A stretch of DNA of 14,937 nucleotides from an uncultured Campylobacter sp. (GCF_938040115.1 NZ_CALHXD010000193.1:1-14937), one strand, 5' to 3'. Positions 1 to 6,849 are shown, counted from the first letter of the stretch. Numbers and translations are program-made. The notes: a model not told the origin generated them from the letters alone.

Positions 1-1
1 A

Positions 2-658
2 GTCATCGGCGGCGAGATAATCGCCGAAAGCGTCGTCATAGATACTCTCGTGTCAAACTCAAACATCATAATCGCCGACACGCTAGAGATAAAAAAACTA
101 AAAGGCGTGAATAATAAAATTTTAGTCGATTTTAGCATGATAAAAAACACGGGCGAACAGATAAACGAGCGCATGGCAAAGATAAAAACCATCAGAGAAC
201 AGATCGTAAAAATGCCGCGCACGCTGGAGTCTAAAAGATGCGTTATCGAGGAAAACAAAGGTCCGATAAACGTCATAAAAGCTAAAATCGAGGAACTAAA
301 AAGCACTAACAACACTCCGCCAGTAACATTTATGAAAAAACTAAAAGAGTATCAGCAGCTGGTGCACGAGTATAACGCGCTTTTAAAGGAATTTCGCGAG
401 AAAAAAGCCGCGATCGCCGAGCTAAAAAGCGAGATAGCCAATATTCAAGACGGAATATTTAACTCAAAGGTAATAAATCACAGCAACTGGCGCGAGTTTA
501 ACGAGATAAAATTTAGGCTCGTGGATCCTGCTCGCGACATCACGTACAGCACCCGCGAAAACGAAATCGCTCGAGTCATAACGATAGCCAAGGTCGAGAC
601 CGAGGATGGCGATATAGACTACGTAGTTAAGAAAAACAACAACGTCAGAAAGGCCTAA
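2..658 (+). CDS. FapA/DUF342 family protein, C-terminal part (5' end outside window)
   Basis: The reading frame is open from the window edge through to TAA at 656-658, so the protein begins upstream. An internal GTG at 50 is not taken as the start, because the residues before it continue the family's repeat-rich beta fold (VIGGEIIAESVVIDTL). That GGxIIA-type segment, followed by strongly charged helices, matches the C-terminal half of FapA (DUF342) proteins. Two stretches look like coiled coil: around NERMAKIKTIREQIVKM, and from KKLKEYQQLVHEYNALLKEF onward. FapA-type proteins are linked to polar flagellum assembly in some gammaproteobacteria. Their role in Campylobacter is not established, so the name here rests on sequence family only. 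The stop is followed two bases later by the TTG start of the permease gene, so it is probably the first visible gene of the operon that runs to ddl. Confidence 0.8.
   Translation, partial: VIGGEIIAESVVIDTLVSNSNIIIADTLEIKKLKGVNNKILVDFSMIKNTGEQINERMAKIKTIREQIVKMPRTLESKRCVIEENKGPINVIKAKIEELKSTNNTPPVTFMKKLKEYQQLVHEYNALLKEFREKKAAIAELKSEIANIQDGIFNSKVINHSNWREFNEIKFRLVDPARDITYSTRENEIARVITIAKVETEDGDIDYVVKKNNNVRKA
647..653 (+). promoter_or_regulatory. Ribosome binding site deciding the TTG start of mlaE
   Basis: AGAAAGG lies inside the last codons of the upstream gene, seven bases before TTG at 661. The permease frame has a stop at 628-630 and no ATG or GTG between that stop and 661, so TTG is the first usable start and this site supports it. 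Confidence 0.6.
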
Positions 659-660
659 AT

Positions 661-1797
661 TTGCCTCTTTTTTTAAAATTTGAAAGCGAATTTTACAAGT
701 GCGAGCAAGGCGGTGGCAAGCTAACTATAAATCTAAAAAACGACTGGAACTACAAGCTGCCGGCTCAAATTTGGACCCAGACGGCCGCGCTCATCGGCTC
801 AAAGAAATTTAACAAAATCGTCTTAAATTTTAAAGACGTAAAAGAGTTTGACTACGCAGCGGCGCTGTTTTTTAAAAATACCTTTTTAAATGCCAGCAAA
901 GAGTACGAGCTCGTAAATTTAAACCCGCACGCGCAAAAGATTTTTGATTCGATAAATAGCGAAGTAAATCCCAAAATAAAACAGATCATAAACTCCAAAC
1001 CGCACGGAAATCCGCTCTCGAAAATTGGCAAAAATTTGGCCGCGTTTTTTGCGGGATTTTGCGCATTTTTAAATTTCATGGGCGAGTTTTTGGTTAAATT
1101 TTGTAAGATATTTATGCTAAAAAATATCCGCGTGAAGGAAATTTTGGCTTATTTTGAAGATGCGGGCATAAAGTCGGTTTTTATCGTGTGCCTTACTTCT
1201 TTTCTCATCGGCATCGTGCTGGCATATCAGGGTTCAAGCCTGCTTGCGAGTTTTGGCGCTACGATAATAATCGTCGAGATGATGGGGCTTTTAACCCTGC
1301 GCGAGATAGCTCCGCTCATCGCAGCCATCATCGTGGCGGGGCGCCTGGCGTCAAGCTTTACCGCGCAAATCGGCGTTATGAAAATCACCGAAGAGATCGA
1401 CGCGATGAAAACGATGGGATTTGATCCGTTTAAATTTCTCGTTCTGCCTCGCGTGATAGCTCTCATCGTAGCCATGCCCCTTATCGTATTTTTAGCCGAC
1501 GTGGCGGGGATTTTCGGCGAGATGGTCGTGATGGAAAACTACCTAAACATCAGCTTTGATAGCTACCTGGCGAGATTTGGCCAAGAGGTGGACATAAAGC
1601 ACCTTTACGTCGGGCTTTTTAAGGCTCCGTTTTTTGGCGTCGTGATTGCGTTTATCGGCTGCATGAGGGGCTTTCAGATCGGCGGAAACACTCAAAGCGT
1701 GGGTACATATACGACCGTGAGCGTTGTAAACGCGATATTTGGCGTGATCATGGTGGACGCGCTGTTTTCGATTATTTTCACGCAGCTAGGCATATAA
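661..1797 (+). CDS. mlaE: MlaE-family lipid ABC transporter permease with N-terminal STAS-like domain
   Basis: This is the inner-membrane permease of an MCE-type lipid transporter. Residues about 1-100 form a STAS-like domain (KIVLNFKDVKEFDYAAALFF), the role played by separate MlaB in E. coli. Residues about 120-378 are the MlaE permease with several hydrophobic segments. The family signature is clear near residues 227-253: GRLASSFTAQIGVMKITEEI followed by DAMKTMG. The start is TTG at 661 with a good ribosome binding site, two bases after the upstream stop. The stop TAA abuts the ATG of the ATPase gene. The expected job is phospholipid movement between inner and outer membrane, energised by the next gene product. 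Direction of transport cannot be read from sequence. Confidence 0.92.
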   Translation: MPLFLKFESEFYKCEQGGGKLTINLKNDWNYKLPAQIWTQTAALIGSKKFNKIVLNFKDVKEFDYAAALFFKNTFLNASKEYELVNLNPHAQKIFDSINSEVNPKIKQIINSKPHGNPLSKIGKNLAAFFAGFCAFLNFMGEFLVKFCKIFMLKNIRVKEILAYFEDAGIKSVFIVCLTSFLIGIVLAYQGSSLLASFGATIIIVEMMGLLTLREIAPLIAAIIVAGRLASSFTAQIGVMKITEEIDAMKTMGFDPFKFLVLPRVIALIVAMPLIVFLADVAGIFGEMVVMENYLNISFDSYLARFGQEVDIKHLYVGLFKAPFFGVVIAFIGCMRGFQIGGNTQSVGTYTTVSVVNAIFGVIMVDALFSIIFTQLGI

Positions 1798-2541
1798 ATG
1801 ATAATAAAAGCGACTGATTTAACGACGAAATTTGGCGACAGAGTGATCCACGACGGGCTAAATTTCCATGTAAACGAGGCTGAAATTTACGGGCTACTCG
1901 GTGGTAGCGGTACGGGTAAATCGACGCTAATGAAAACGATGATATATCTAAAAGAGCCAAGCGCCGGCAAGGTCGAGATGCTGGGGCGCGATCTGTGGTC
2001 GCTAGACGAGGCGGCTAGACAGGAGATGAAGCTCGCTTGCAGCGTGATGTTTCAGTTTGGCGCGCTTTATACCTCGATGAACGTACTGGAAAATATCTAC
2101 ATCCTGCTAAAAGAGTATAGCGGCATGAGCGAGCGATCGATGCGCGAGATAGCGATGTTTTGGCTGCAAAAAGTAGGTCTTAGCGAAAACGTCGCTTTGC
2201 AGTATCCAAGCGAGCTAAGCGGAGGTATGAAAAAGCGCGTAGCGATGGCTAGAGCGCTGGTGCTGAGTCCTAAAATTTTGTTTTTAGACGAGCCAAACTC
2301 CGGCCTTGATCCAAGCAGCGCGCGGGCGTTTGACGAGCTGGTGGTCGAGCTGCGAGATACGCTTGGCGTTACTGTCGTGATGGTGACGCACGATATAGAT
2401 AGTATTTGTACGATTTTGGATAGATTTTTGATACTTCAAGATAAAAAGATAGCCTTTGAGGGGACGTTTGAGCAGCTAATGAAAATGCCAGAAAATCCGC
2501 TCGAAGAGCTTTTAAAAACAAGGAAAAACGGTGGGAAATAA
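1798..2541 (+). CDS. mlaF: MlaF-type ABC transporter ATPase
   Basis: This 247-residue cytoplasmic ATPase powers the lipid transporter encoded on either side. All ABC motifs are intact: Walker A GGSGTGKST at 35-43, Q-loop Gln86, signature LSGGMKKR at 140-147, Walker B ILFLDEP at 160-166, D-loop SGLD at 168-171 and switch His198. The LSGGMKKR signature, with M and K after the glycines, is typical of the MlaF branch rather than of general importers. The start codon directly follows the permease stop, and the 3' end overlaps the GTG start of the MCE gene by 11 bases, so translation is probably coupled. Length and motifs are normal for the family. Confidence 0.94.
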   Translation: MIIKATDLTTKFGDRVIHDGLNFHVNEAEIYGLLGGSGTGKSTLMKTMIYLKEPSAGKVEMLGRDLWSLDEAARQEMKLACSVMFQFGALYTSMNVLENIYILLKEYSGMSERSMREIAMFWLQKVGLSENVALQYPSELSGGMKKRVAMARALVLSPKILFLDEPNSGLDPSSARAFDELVVELRDTLGVTVVMVTHDIDSICTILDRFLILQDKKIAFEGTFEQLMKMPENPLEELLKTRKNGGK

Positions 2542-3463
2542 AATAAATTATACTTTGATAGGGCTCTTTTTCGTGCTCGTAGTGAGCGCGCTAGGTATCG
2601 CGGCGTGGTGGCTTGGCGGATATGGGAAAAAGGCCGATGACTACAGGTCGTATTTCATCAAAACAACAAGCCTGCCAAGCGGCATCAAAAAGGACTCCAC
2701 GGTCAAATTTATCGGCGTAGACGCTGGCACAGTCAAGGACATCCGCTTTGCCGACGAAAAAGAAGCCCTCATCGAGCTTGAGCTATCGGTGAGAAAAGAT
2801 ATACCCATTAGAACCGATAGCACGGCGTCTGCGGAGATTCAGGGCATCACTGGTATCGGTTACCTAAATATCTCGCGCGGCAGCATGGATAGCCCGCTCT
2901 TTGATAAAAACGAAAAGGCCTACATCGGGCTTGAGGCCGGTTTTTTCGACAAAATCGGCGATAGAGCCGAGTATCTAACAAAAAATTTAGAGTCTACCTT
3001 TAAAAATATCAATAAATTTTTAAGCGACGAAAACGCGGCTAAATTTTCGTCTATCCTAGTTTCGGTTGATGAAGCCGCGAAAAAGATAAACGCCGGAAAT
3101 CTCGATATAAACGCGACTATCGCAAACGCAAACGAGGTTTTGGCAAATGCAAATTTGACGCTAAACGAGCTAAAAAAAGCGCTAAAAAACGCCTCGGGCA
3201 CGCTTGAGTTCGTAAATTCGTTTACGACTAAGGCAACAGACGCCGCGCAGGCGCTAAAAAATCTACAAACCGCGATAGCAGAAAAGATAAAAAGCGGCGA
3301 ATACGACGTGAAAGACGCGCTAAATACGATTGGCGACGAGACGGAGAGGACGCTGCTTAGTTTTCAAAAGTTGATTTCTGATTTTAGAAATACCCTTTTT
3401 AGACTCGAGGACGACCCGTACGAATTTTTCTTTAAAGACACGCAGAAAAAGGACGAAAAATGA
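2531..3463 (+). CDS. mlaD: MlaD-like MCE-domain protein, membrane anchored
   Basis: This is the periplasmic lipid-binding ring subunit of the transporter. A single transmembrane segment lies at about residues 7-28 (YTLIGLFFVLVVSALGIAAW). The MCE domain spans about 38-120, with the hallmark run SLPSGIKKDSTVKFIGVDAG and the later GITGIGYLNI element. The remainder, about 130-310, is helical and rich in Ala, Asn, Lys and Leu, suggesting a coiled coil. It is longer than E. coli MlaD (about 180 residues), which suggests an extended periplasmic helical barrel of the kind known for PqiB and LetB-like MCE proteins. The start is GTG at 2531, inside the end of mlaF, preceded by AAGGA. It ends in an ATGA overlap with the lipoprotein gene. 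Confidence 0.9.
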   Translation: MGNKINYTLIGLFFVLVVSALGIAAWWLGGYGKKADDYRSYFIKTTSLPSGIKKDSTVKFIGVDAGTVKDIRFADEKEALIELELSVRKDIPIRTDSTASAEIQGITGIGYLNISRGSMDSPLFDKNEKAYIGLEAGFFDKIGDRAEYLTKNLESTFKNINKFLSDENAAKFSSILVSVDEAAKKINAGNLDINATIANANEVLANANLTLNELKKALKNASGTLEFVNSFTTKATDAAQALKNLQTAIAEKIKSGEYDVKDALNTIGDETERTLLSFQKLISDFRNTLFRLEDDPYEFFFKDTQKKDEK

Positions 3464-4023
3464 AAATTTTAAGCACGGTTTTAGCTCTGGCGGCGCTGTT
3501 TTTTAGCGGTTGTAGCGTCTTGGCAAAGCCTGCGCCTAGGACGAATTATTTTATGCTAGGCGGCGCGGAGGATAAATTTAAAGAGTGCGAAAATAGGCCG
3601 GAAAAAACGGTTTTCATCGAGGAGGTGCGGGTTTTTGGCGCGTACGAGAGCCGCGAAGTCCTAAAGGTAGATGCAAACGGCGAGATTCGTCCGCTAAAAA
3701 ATATCAAATTTTTAGCGCTCCCAAGCGAGATGGCTAGGCGAAATTTGATCATAGCCGCAAGCAATCAATGTGCGTTTAAGCCATCTTTTAAAAACGCGGA
3801 CATTAGCGTAAAGTCAAATTTACTCACGCTTCAAATCAAAGATCAAAAGGCGCAAATTTCCATGATGTTTAGCTTTTTTAAAGACGGCAAAGAGCTAAAA
3901 AGCGTCGTGCTAAGCTCGCAAAAAGACGCAGACGCGGACGAGGGCGAAATCGCGATGAAGGCGCTAAACGCCGCATTTAGCGAAGTGACGGATAAATTTT
4001 TGCAAGAATTAATCAAATTTTAG
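3460..4023 (+). CDS. PqiC/ABC_trans_aux-family lipoprotein of the MCE transport system
   Basis: The product is a 187-residue lipoprotein. The N-terminal signal peptide ends in a lipobox with the lipidated cysteine at residue 18 (LFFSGC). The mature part resembles the ABC transport auxiliary lipoprotein family: NYFMLG near the start, VFIEEVRVFGAYESREVL in the middle, and an LPSEMARRNL element after it. In E. coli the relative PqiC sits in the outer membrane and caps the MCE tunnel. The start overlaps the mlaD stop by four bases (ATGA), so the two are probably coupled. The assignment to the family is good. Outer-membrane placement is inferred from PqiC, not read directly. Confidence 0.82.
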   Translation: MKILSTVLALAALFFSGCSVLAKPAPRTNYFMLGGAEDKFKECENRPEKTVFIEEVRVFGAYESREVLKVDANGEIRPLKNIKFLALPSEMARRNLIIAASNQCAFKPSFKNADISVKSNLLTLQIKDQKAQISMMFSFFKDGKELKSVVLSSQKDADADEGEIAMKALNAAFSEVTDKFLQELIKF

Positions 4024-4051
4024 AGATAATCGCAAATTTTAAAGGAAAACG

Positions 4052-4606
4052 ATGATAAAAGCGATCGAGGGCGTGATAACCAAAAAAGAGCCCGCAAATC
4101 TCATTTTAAAGACGGCCGGCGGCGTTAGCTACGGCGTGGCTATCTCGCTTTTTTGCTCGGCAAAACTCGAGCGAGGCCAGAGGGTGGAGCTAAACATCAC
4201 GCAGATCATTCGCGAGGATGCGGACTTGCTTTACGGATTTTTAGATAGCAACGAGCAAAAGATGTTTGAGATGCTGATAAAACTAAGCGGCATCGGCGCG
4301 GCGACGGCGATGGCGGTGTGCTCAAGCCTAAATCCGAACGCATTTTTAAACGCGGTAAAAAGCGGGGACGCTGCGGCGCTGCAAACGGTGCCGGGCATCG
4401 GCGCAAAGACTGCTAGACGCATCATCGCCGAACTTAGCGACGCAAAGATGACGATGGACGAAAATCTGCCTAGCTATCAGCACGAAGCGATCTTGGCACT
4501 GGAGAGCCTCGGCTTTAAAAGAGAAAAGATAATCAAGGCGCTTAGCGAGTGCGACGCGCAAAATACGGGCGAACTCGTCAAACAAGCCCTAAAAAAACTA
4601 GCATAA
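4052..4606 (+). CDS. ruvA: Holliday junction branch migration protein RuvA
   Basis: RuvA binds the four-way Holliday junction as a tetramer and loads the RuvB motor during recombination repair. The 184-residue length is normal. The N-terminal OB-fold domain covers about 1-63 (MIKAIEGVITKKEPANLILK at the start). Two helix-hairpin-helix motifs follow: LSGIGAATAMAV at 78-89 and VPGIGAKTARRI at 113-124. The C-terminal RuvB-binding domain occupies about 140-184 (AILALESLGFKREKI). AAAGGA at 4041-4046 sits five bases before the ATG. The 28-base gap after the lipoprotein gene and 13-base gap before ddl keep it in the operon. No ruvB or ruvC is seen in this window. Confidence 0.96.
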   Translation: MIKAIEGVITKKEPANLILKTAGGVSYGVAISLFCSAKLERGQRVELNITQIIREDADLLYGFLDSNEQKMFEMLIKLSGIGAATAMAVCSSLNPNAFLNAVKSGDAAALQTVPGIGAKTARRIIAELSDAKMTMDENLPSYQHEAILALESLGFKREKIIKALSECDAQNTGELVKQALKKLA

Positions 4607-4619
4607 AAAAGGAAAAGAT

Positions 4620-5654
4620 ATGAAATTTGCTGTGATATTTGGCGCAAAAAGCTACGAACACGAGATCAGTATCGTAAGCGCCATAGCCCTAAAAAAGGTA
4701 CTAAAAAACGAACCCTTATTTATATTTTGCGATAAATTTAGAGAATTTTACTTGATAAACGGCGCCGATATGAAGGCGAATTTCTTTAGCTCGGGCAAGT
4801 ATAAAAACGCCAAAAAGCTCACTCTAAAACAGGGCGGATTTTTCGCGGGCGGTATGTTTGGCGAGAAAAAGGTCGAAGCGGACGTGTTTATAAATTTAGT
4901 CCACGGTATGGACGGCGAGGACGGCAAGATCGCGGCGCTGCTCGAGTTTTACGGCCTTAGCTACATCGGTCCTCGCGTGGAGGCTAGCGCGCTAAGCTAC
5001 AACAAGGAGCTAACCAAACTACTCGCGCAAAAAGCCGGCGTAAAAACCCTAAACTACGAGGTTGTAAGCAGAGGAAAGGCGCCTAGCCTGCCGCTACCCG
5101 TGATCCTAAAGCCGCTTAGATTAGGAAGCTCGATCGGAGTTAGCGTGGTAAAAGACGCTAGTGAGCTAGAATACGGCCTAGACGTGGCATACGAGTTTGA
5201 CAAAGAGATCCTGGTAGAGCCCTTTATCGAGGGTGTCAAGGAGTACAATCTAGCAGGCTGCAAGGCGGACGGCGAGATAAAATTTTCGATTATCGAAGAG
5301 CCTAAAAAGAAGGAATTTTTAGACTACGAGCAAAAATATATGAGCTTTTCAAACGAGAGCAGGGCGCGCGAGGCCGACATCAGCGCAGAGCTAGCCGCCA
5401 AGCTAAAACAAAGCTTTGAGCGCATCTACAACTGCGGCTTTGACGGGGCGCTGATACGCTGCGACTTTTTTGAGGTAAACGGCGAAGTCTATCTAAACGA
5501 GATCAATCCAAACCCTGGCAGTATGGCCAATTATCTATTTGACGACTTTGAGGGGACGCTGGAGCGACTCGCCGCAAGCTTGCCAAAAGAACGCGAGATA
5601 AATATCGACTACAAATTTATCAGCTCTATAACGTCGGCAAAAGGCAAGTTGTAA
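4620..5654 (+). CDS. ddl: D-alanine--D-alanine ligase
   Basis: This cytoplasmic ATP-grasp enzyme joins two D-alanines to the dipeptide that MurF then adds to the peptidoglycan precursor. MurF is encoded 3 kb downstream. The N-terminal signature FGAKSYEHEIS lies at residues 7-17 and HGMDGEDG at 95-102. The ATP-grasp lysine and glycine-rich loop appear in LKPLRLGSSIGVSVV at 163-177. The Mg-binding NEINPNPGSM is at 293-302. The length, 344 residues, is typical. AAAAGGA precedes the ATG by about seven bases. A terminator follows immediately, so ddl closes the operon. An IS insertion further downstream now lies between it and the cell-wall genes that I recall following it in relatives. Confidence 0.96.
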   Translation: MKFAVIFGAKSYEHEISIVSAIALKKVLKNEPLFIFCDKFREFYLINGADMKANFFSSGKYKNAKKLTLKQGGFFAGGMFGEKKVEADVFINLVHGMDGEDGKIAALLEFYGLSYIGPRVEASALSYNKELTKLLAQKAGVKTLNYEVVSRGKAPSLPLPVILKPLRLGSSIGVSVVKDASELEYGLDVAYEFDKEILVEPFIEGVKEYNLAGCKADGEIKFSIIEEPKKKEFLDYEQKYMSFSNESRAREADISAELAAKLKQSFERIYNCGFDGALIRCDFFEVNGEVYLNEINPNPGSMANYLFDDFEGTLERLAASLPKEREINIDYKFISSITSAKGKL

Positions 5655-5686
5655 AAGAGGCGACGGTATTTTTGCGCGCCTTTTTT
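5655..5686 (+). terminator. Intrinsic terminator of the fapA-to-ddl operon
   Basis: AGGCG at 5658-5662 pairs with CGCCT at 5677-5681. Flanking A residues can extend the stem against the T-run at 5681-5686. The hairpin starts right after the ddl stop codon and has the stem-plus-T-run form of a rho-independent terminator. Confidence 0.72.
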
Positions 5687-5877
5687 AGCAAATTTGACGT
5701 TTGGTTACTGCTTTAGACGCTTTGTTTTTGGCGGCTTTTTTGTTTTTTCGCTATTAAATTCGGTCGTTAGCTTTTAAATTTGACGACTATTGCGCTTGCT
5801 AGGTAAAAGTGCGGCTTATTTTTCAACATTTTATAGCGTTAAAGTGCCGATTTAGGTCAAATTTAACTCGCTTTATT

Positions 5878-5906
5878 ATTTGATGAAGCGGCTATTTTCA
5901 TCAAAT
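5878..5906. terminator. Perfect 10-bp inverted repeat, terminator-like
   Basis: ATTTGATGAA at 5878-5887 is exactly complementary to TTCATCAAAT at 5897-5906 across a nine-base loop, and TTTTA follows on the plus strand. It may be a second terminator after ddl or an operator. The stem has few G or C bases, so termination strength would be modest. Confidence 0.4.
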
Positions 5907-5967
5907 TTTACTACCCCGCCTTTTATATACTTGCAAATTTCACTCTAAAAATATAAAATGCTCTAAA

Positions 5968-5975
5968 ATAAATTT
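5968..5975. repeat. Target site duplication, left copy
   Basis: ATAAATTT directly abuts the left terminal repeat and is identical to the 8 bases abutting the right end at 6842-6849. Eight bases is the usual duplication length for the IS1595 family. Confidence 0.85.
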
Positions 5976-5994
5976 GGCTCAATTTAACTTAAGC
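5976..5994 (+). repeat. Left terminal inverted repeat of the IS
   Basis: GGCTCAATTTAACTTAAGC matches the reverse complement of the right end at 17 of 19 positions. The two differences fall at positions 6 and 7 of the repeat. Confidence 0.88.
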
Positions 5995-6185
5995 GGATTT
6001 TTTCTTATCAATTTAAGTAGTTTTTGATATAGTATTTCTGAATTGTTTCCGTTATTATATCTAAATTCACATTCTTTAAGGTGAAGCAAGAAATTATCTT
6101 TTTTAATCCCTTTAAATTTAGATAGTCTATGCTTAGCGTATCCCCAGAAGTTTTCTATACCGTTTATATGGTTTTTACCGTTTGC

Positions 6186-6216
6186 GTCTTGCAAAGTAGC
6201 AAGCGCAGCGTAGCTA
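6186..6216 (-). repeat. Mini-insert 4 (31 bp) within the transposase
   Basis: The insert separates codons for KHSKNEF and ANGKNHINGIENF, which should be contiguous. On the minus strand it contains CTACGCTGCGCTTGCTACTT and a CTTGC/GCAAG stem around a TACTTT loop, and it places a TAG stop directly after the Phe codon. It shares word order with mini-insert 3. Confidence 0.75.
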
Positions 6217-6414
6217 AAATTCATTTTTTGAGTGTTTTACCCTATAGTGCGCTTTGGCTCCGTAATCAACAAGTCCGTCATAGGCTTTCCAGTAGTCTGA
6301 ATAAATAGTAGAGCTATCAAGCTCGCTATATTGTGATAGTATGGGTATTAGTTCATTTGCAGAACAGTTTTTAACTATCTGGGTATAGACCTTGCCGTCG
6401 CGCTTTAGCATACC

Positions 6415-6446
6415 GTTCTGCTCGCAGTAACGAGCGAAGCGAAGTT
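6415..6446 (-). repeat. Mini-insert 3 (32 bp) within the transposase
   Basis: The insert lies between codons for KTPVF and GMLKRDG. On the minus strand it contains CTTCGCTTCGCTCGTTACTG and a GCTCG/CGAGC stem around a TTACTG loop. It aligns with mini-insert 4 over most of its length. Confidence 0.75.
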
Positions 6447-6485
6447 AAATACCGGAGTTTTATTTGCCGCTCCTCTACCTCTTTT

Positions 6486-6508
6486 CTCAAAGAGAGTGCG
6501 AGCACAAG
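6486..6508 (+). repeat. Mini-insert 2 (23 bp) within the transposase
   Basis: The insert lies between codons for KRVRG and KRGRGAANK. On the plus strand it carries GTGCGAGCACAAG, resembling TGCGAGCAGAAC at the end of mini-insert 3. It is the shortest of the four, and its relation to the others rests on that word. Confidence 0.6.
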
Positions 6509-6550
6509 ACCTCTTACTCGCTTGGCTCCGAAGTAACTTTCGTCTATTTC

Positions 6551-6584
6551 AAAGCGAAGCTTCTAGGCGAGCTTGCGAGCTGGA
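6551..6584 (+). repeat. Mini-insert 1 (34 bp) within the transposase
   Basis: The insert lies between codons for FSGEI and EIDESYFG. On the plus strand it carries GCTTC followed by GCGAGCTTGCGAGC. It shares GCTTC and TGCGAGC with mini-insert 3, with different spacing. The left junction is ambiguous by two T residues. Confidence 0.62.
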
Positions 6585-6822
6585 AATCTCGCCTGAAAAC
6601 TTAGATATTTTCTCGCATTCGGTAGCCATAAGAATTCTTATTCGTTTAAAGATCTTACGCAAGCTAACTTCTGAAATTTTAGTAAATTTGGCTATTTTTG
6701 CAGCTTCGATATCGGTACAAAAATACTTTAAAATTTCACGAAATTTGGCTTCAGAAATTCTTGAACGAACTATATACTTATTTTTCATTGACAACATAGT
6801 AGTTTAAAGCTCCTTTTTAAGA

Positions 6823-6841
6823 GCTTAAGTTAAAGAGAGCC
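6823..6841 (-). repeat. Right terminal inverted repeat of the IS
   Basis: Read on the minus strand this is GGCTCTCTTTAACTTAAGC, matching the left end at 17 of 19 positions. Confidence 0.88.
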
Positions 6842-6849
6842 ATAAATTT
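6842..6849. repeat. Target site duplication, right copy
   Basis: ATAAATTT is identical to 5968-5975 and directly abuts the right terminal repeat. Confidence 0.85.

Larger units (their letters stand above)
5687..5975. other. AT-rich spacer between ddl terminator and IS element
   Basis: No convincing gene was found in this spacer. It contains one perfect hairpin (5878-5906), a short sequence at 5791-5801 identical to part of one mini-insert in the transposase, and the left copy of the IS target duplication at its end. Confidence 0.5.
5979..6797 (-). pseudogene. IS1595-family (ISXO2-like, DDE) transposase, split by four inserts
   Basis: The gene survives as five segments on the minus strand: 6797-6585 (71 codons), 6550-6509 (14), 6485-6447 (13), 6414-6217 (66) and 6185-5979 (68 plus stop). 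Each segment is an exact multiple of three. Joined together they give an uninterrupted 232-residue transposase. Recognisable parts in order are an N-terminal helix-turn-helix-like region (FTKISEVSLRKIFKRI), EIDESYFGAKRVRG carrying the first catalytic Asp, KRGRGAANKTPVF, then YSDYWKAYDGL with the second Asp, and NGIENFWGYAKHRL with the catalytic Glu. The 5' ATG is at 6795-6797 with an AAGGAGC sequence upstream. As it stands, frames shift at every insert and stops follow, so no full-length product is expected. Confidence 0.88.
5976..6841 (-). mobile_element. IS1595-family insertion sequence, inactivated by small inserts
   Basis: The element is 866 bp. Its 19-bp terminal inverted repeats (5976-5994 and 6823-6841) match at 17 positions, and it is flanked by a perfect 8-bp direct repeat. 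The transposase reads on the minus strand, and its TGA stop (5979-5981) lies within the left repeat. Four inserts totalling 120 bp interrupt the gene, so the ancestral element would have been about 746 bp, a compact size for this family. It sits between ddl and the Phd-like/hydrolase/murF group. Apart from the inserts the element shows no visible decay. Confidence 0.9.

Noticed and set aside
50..658. GTG at 50 as the true start of the FapA-like gene
   Set aside because: The frame stays open to the window edge and the upstream residues continue the family's conserved beta region.
6186..6584. Mini-inserts as segments skipped by ribosomes or spliced out, leaving an active transposase
   Set aside because: Nothing in the sequence supports removal. 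None of the intact essential genes in the window carries one, which fits harmful insertions kept only in neutral DNA. Left as a remote possibility.
6496..6807. Plus-strand open frame of 103 codons opposite the transposase
   Set aside because: It is antisense to the transposase remnant and spans two mini-inserts, with no ribosome binding site or family resemblance.
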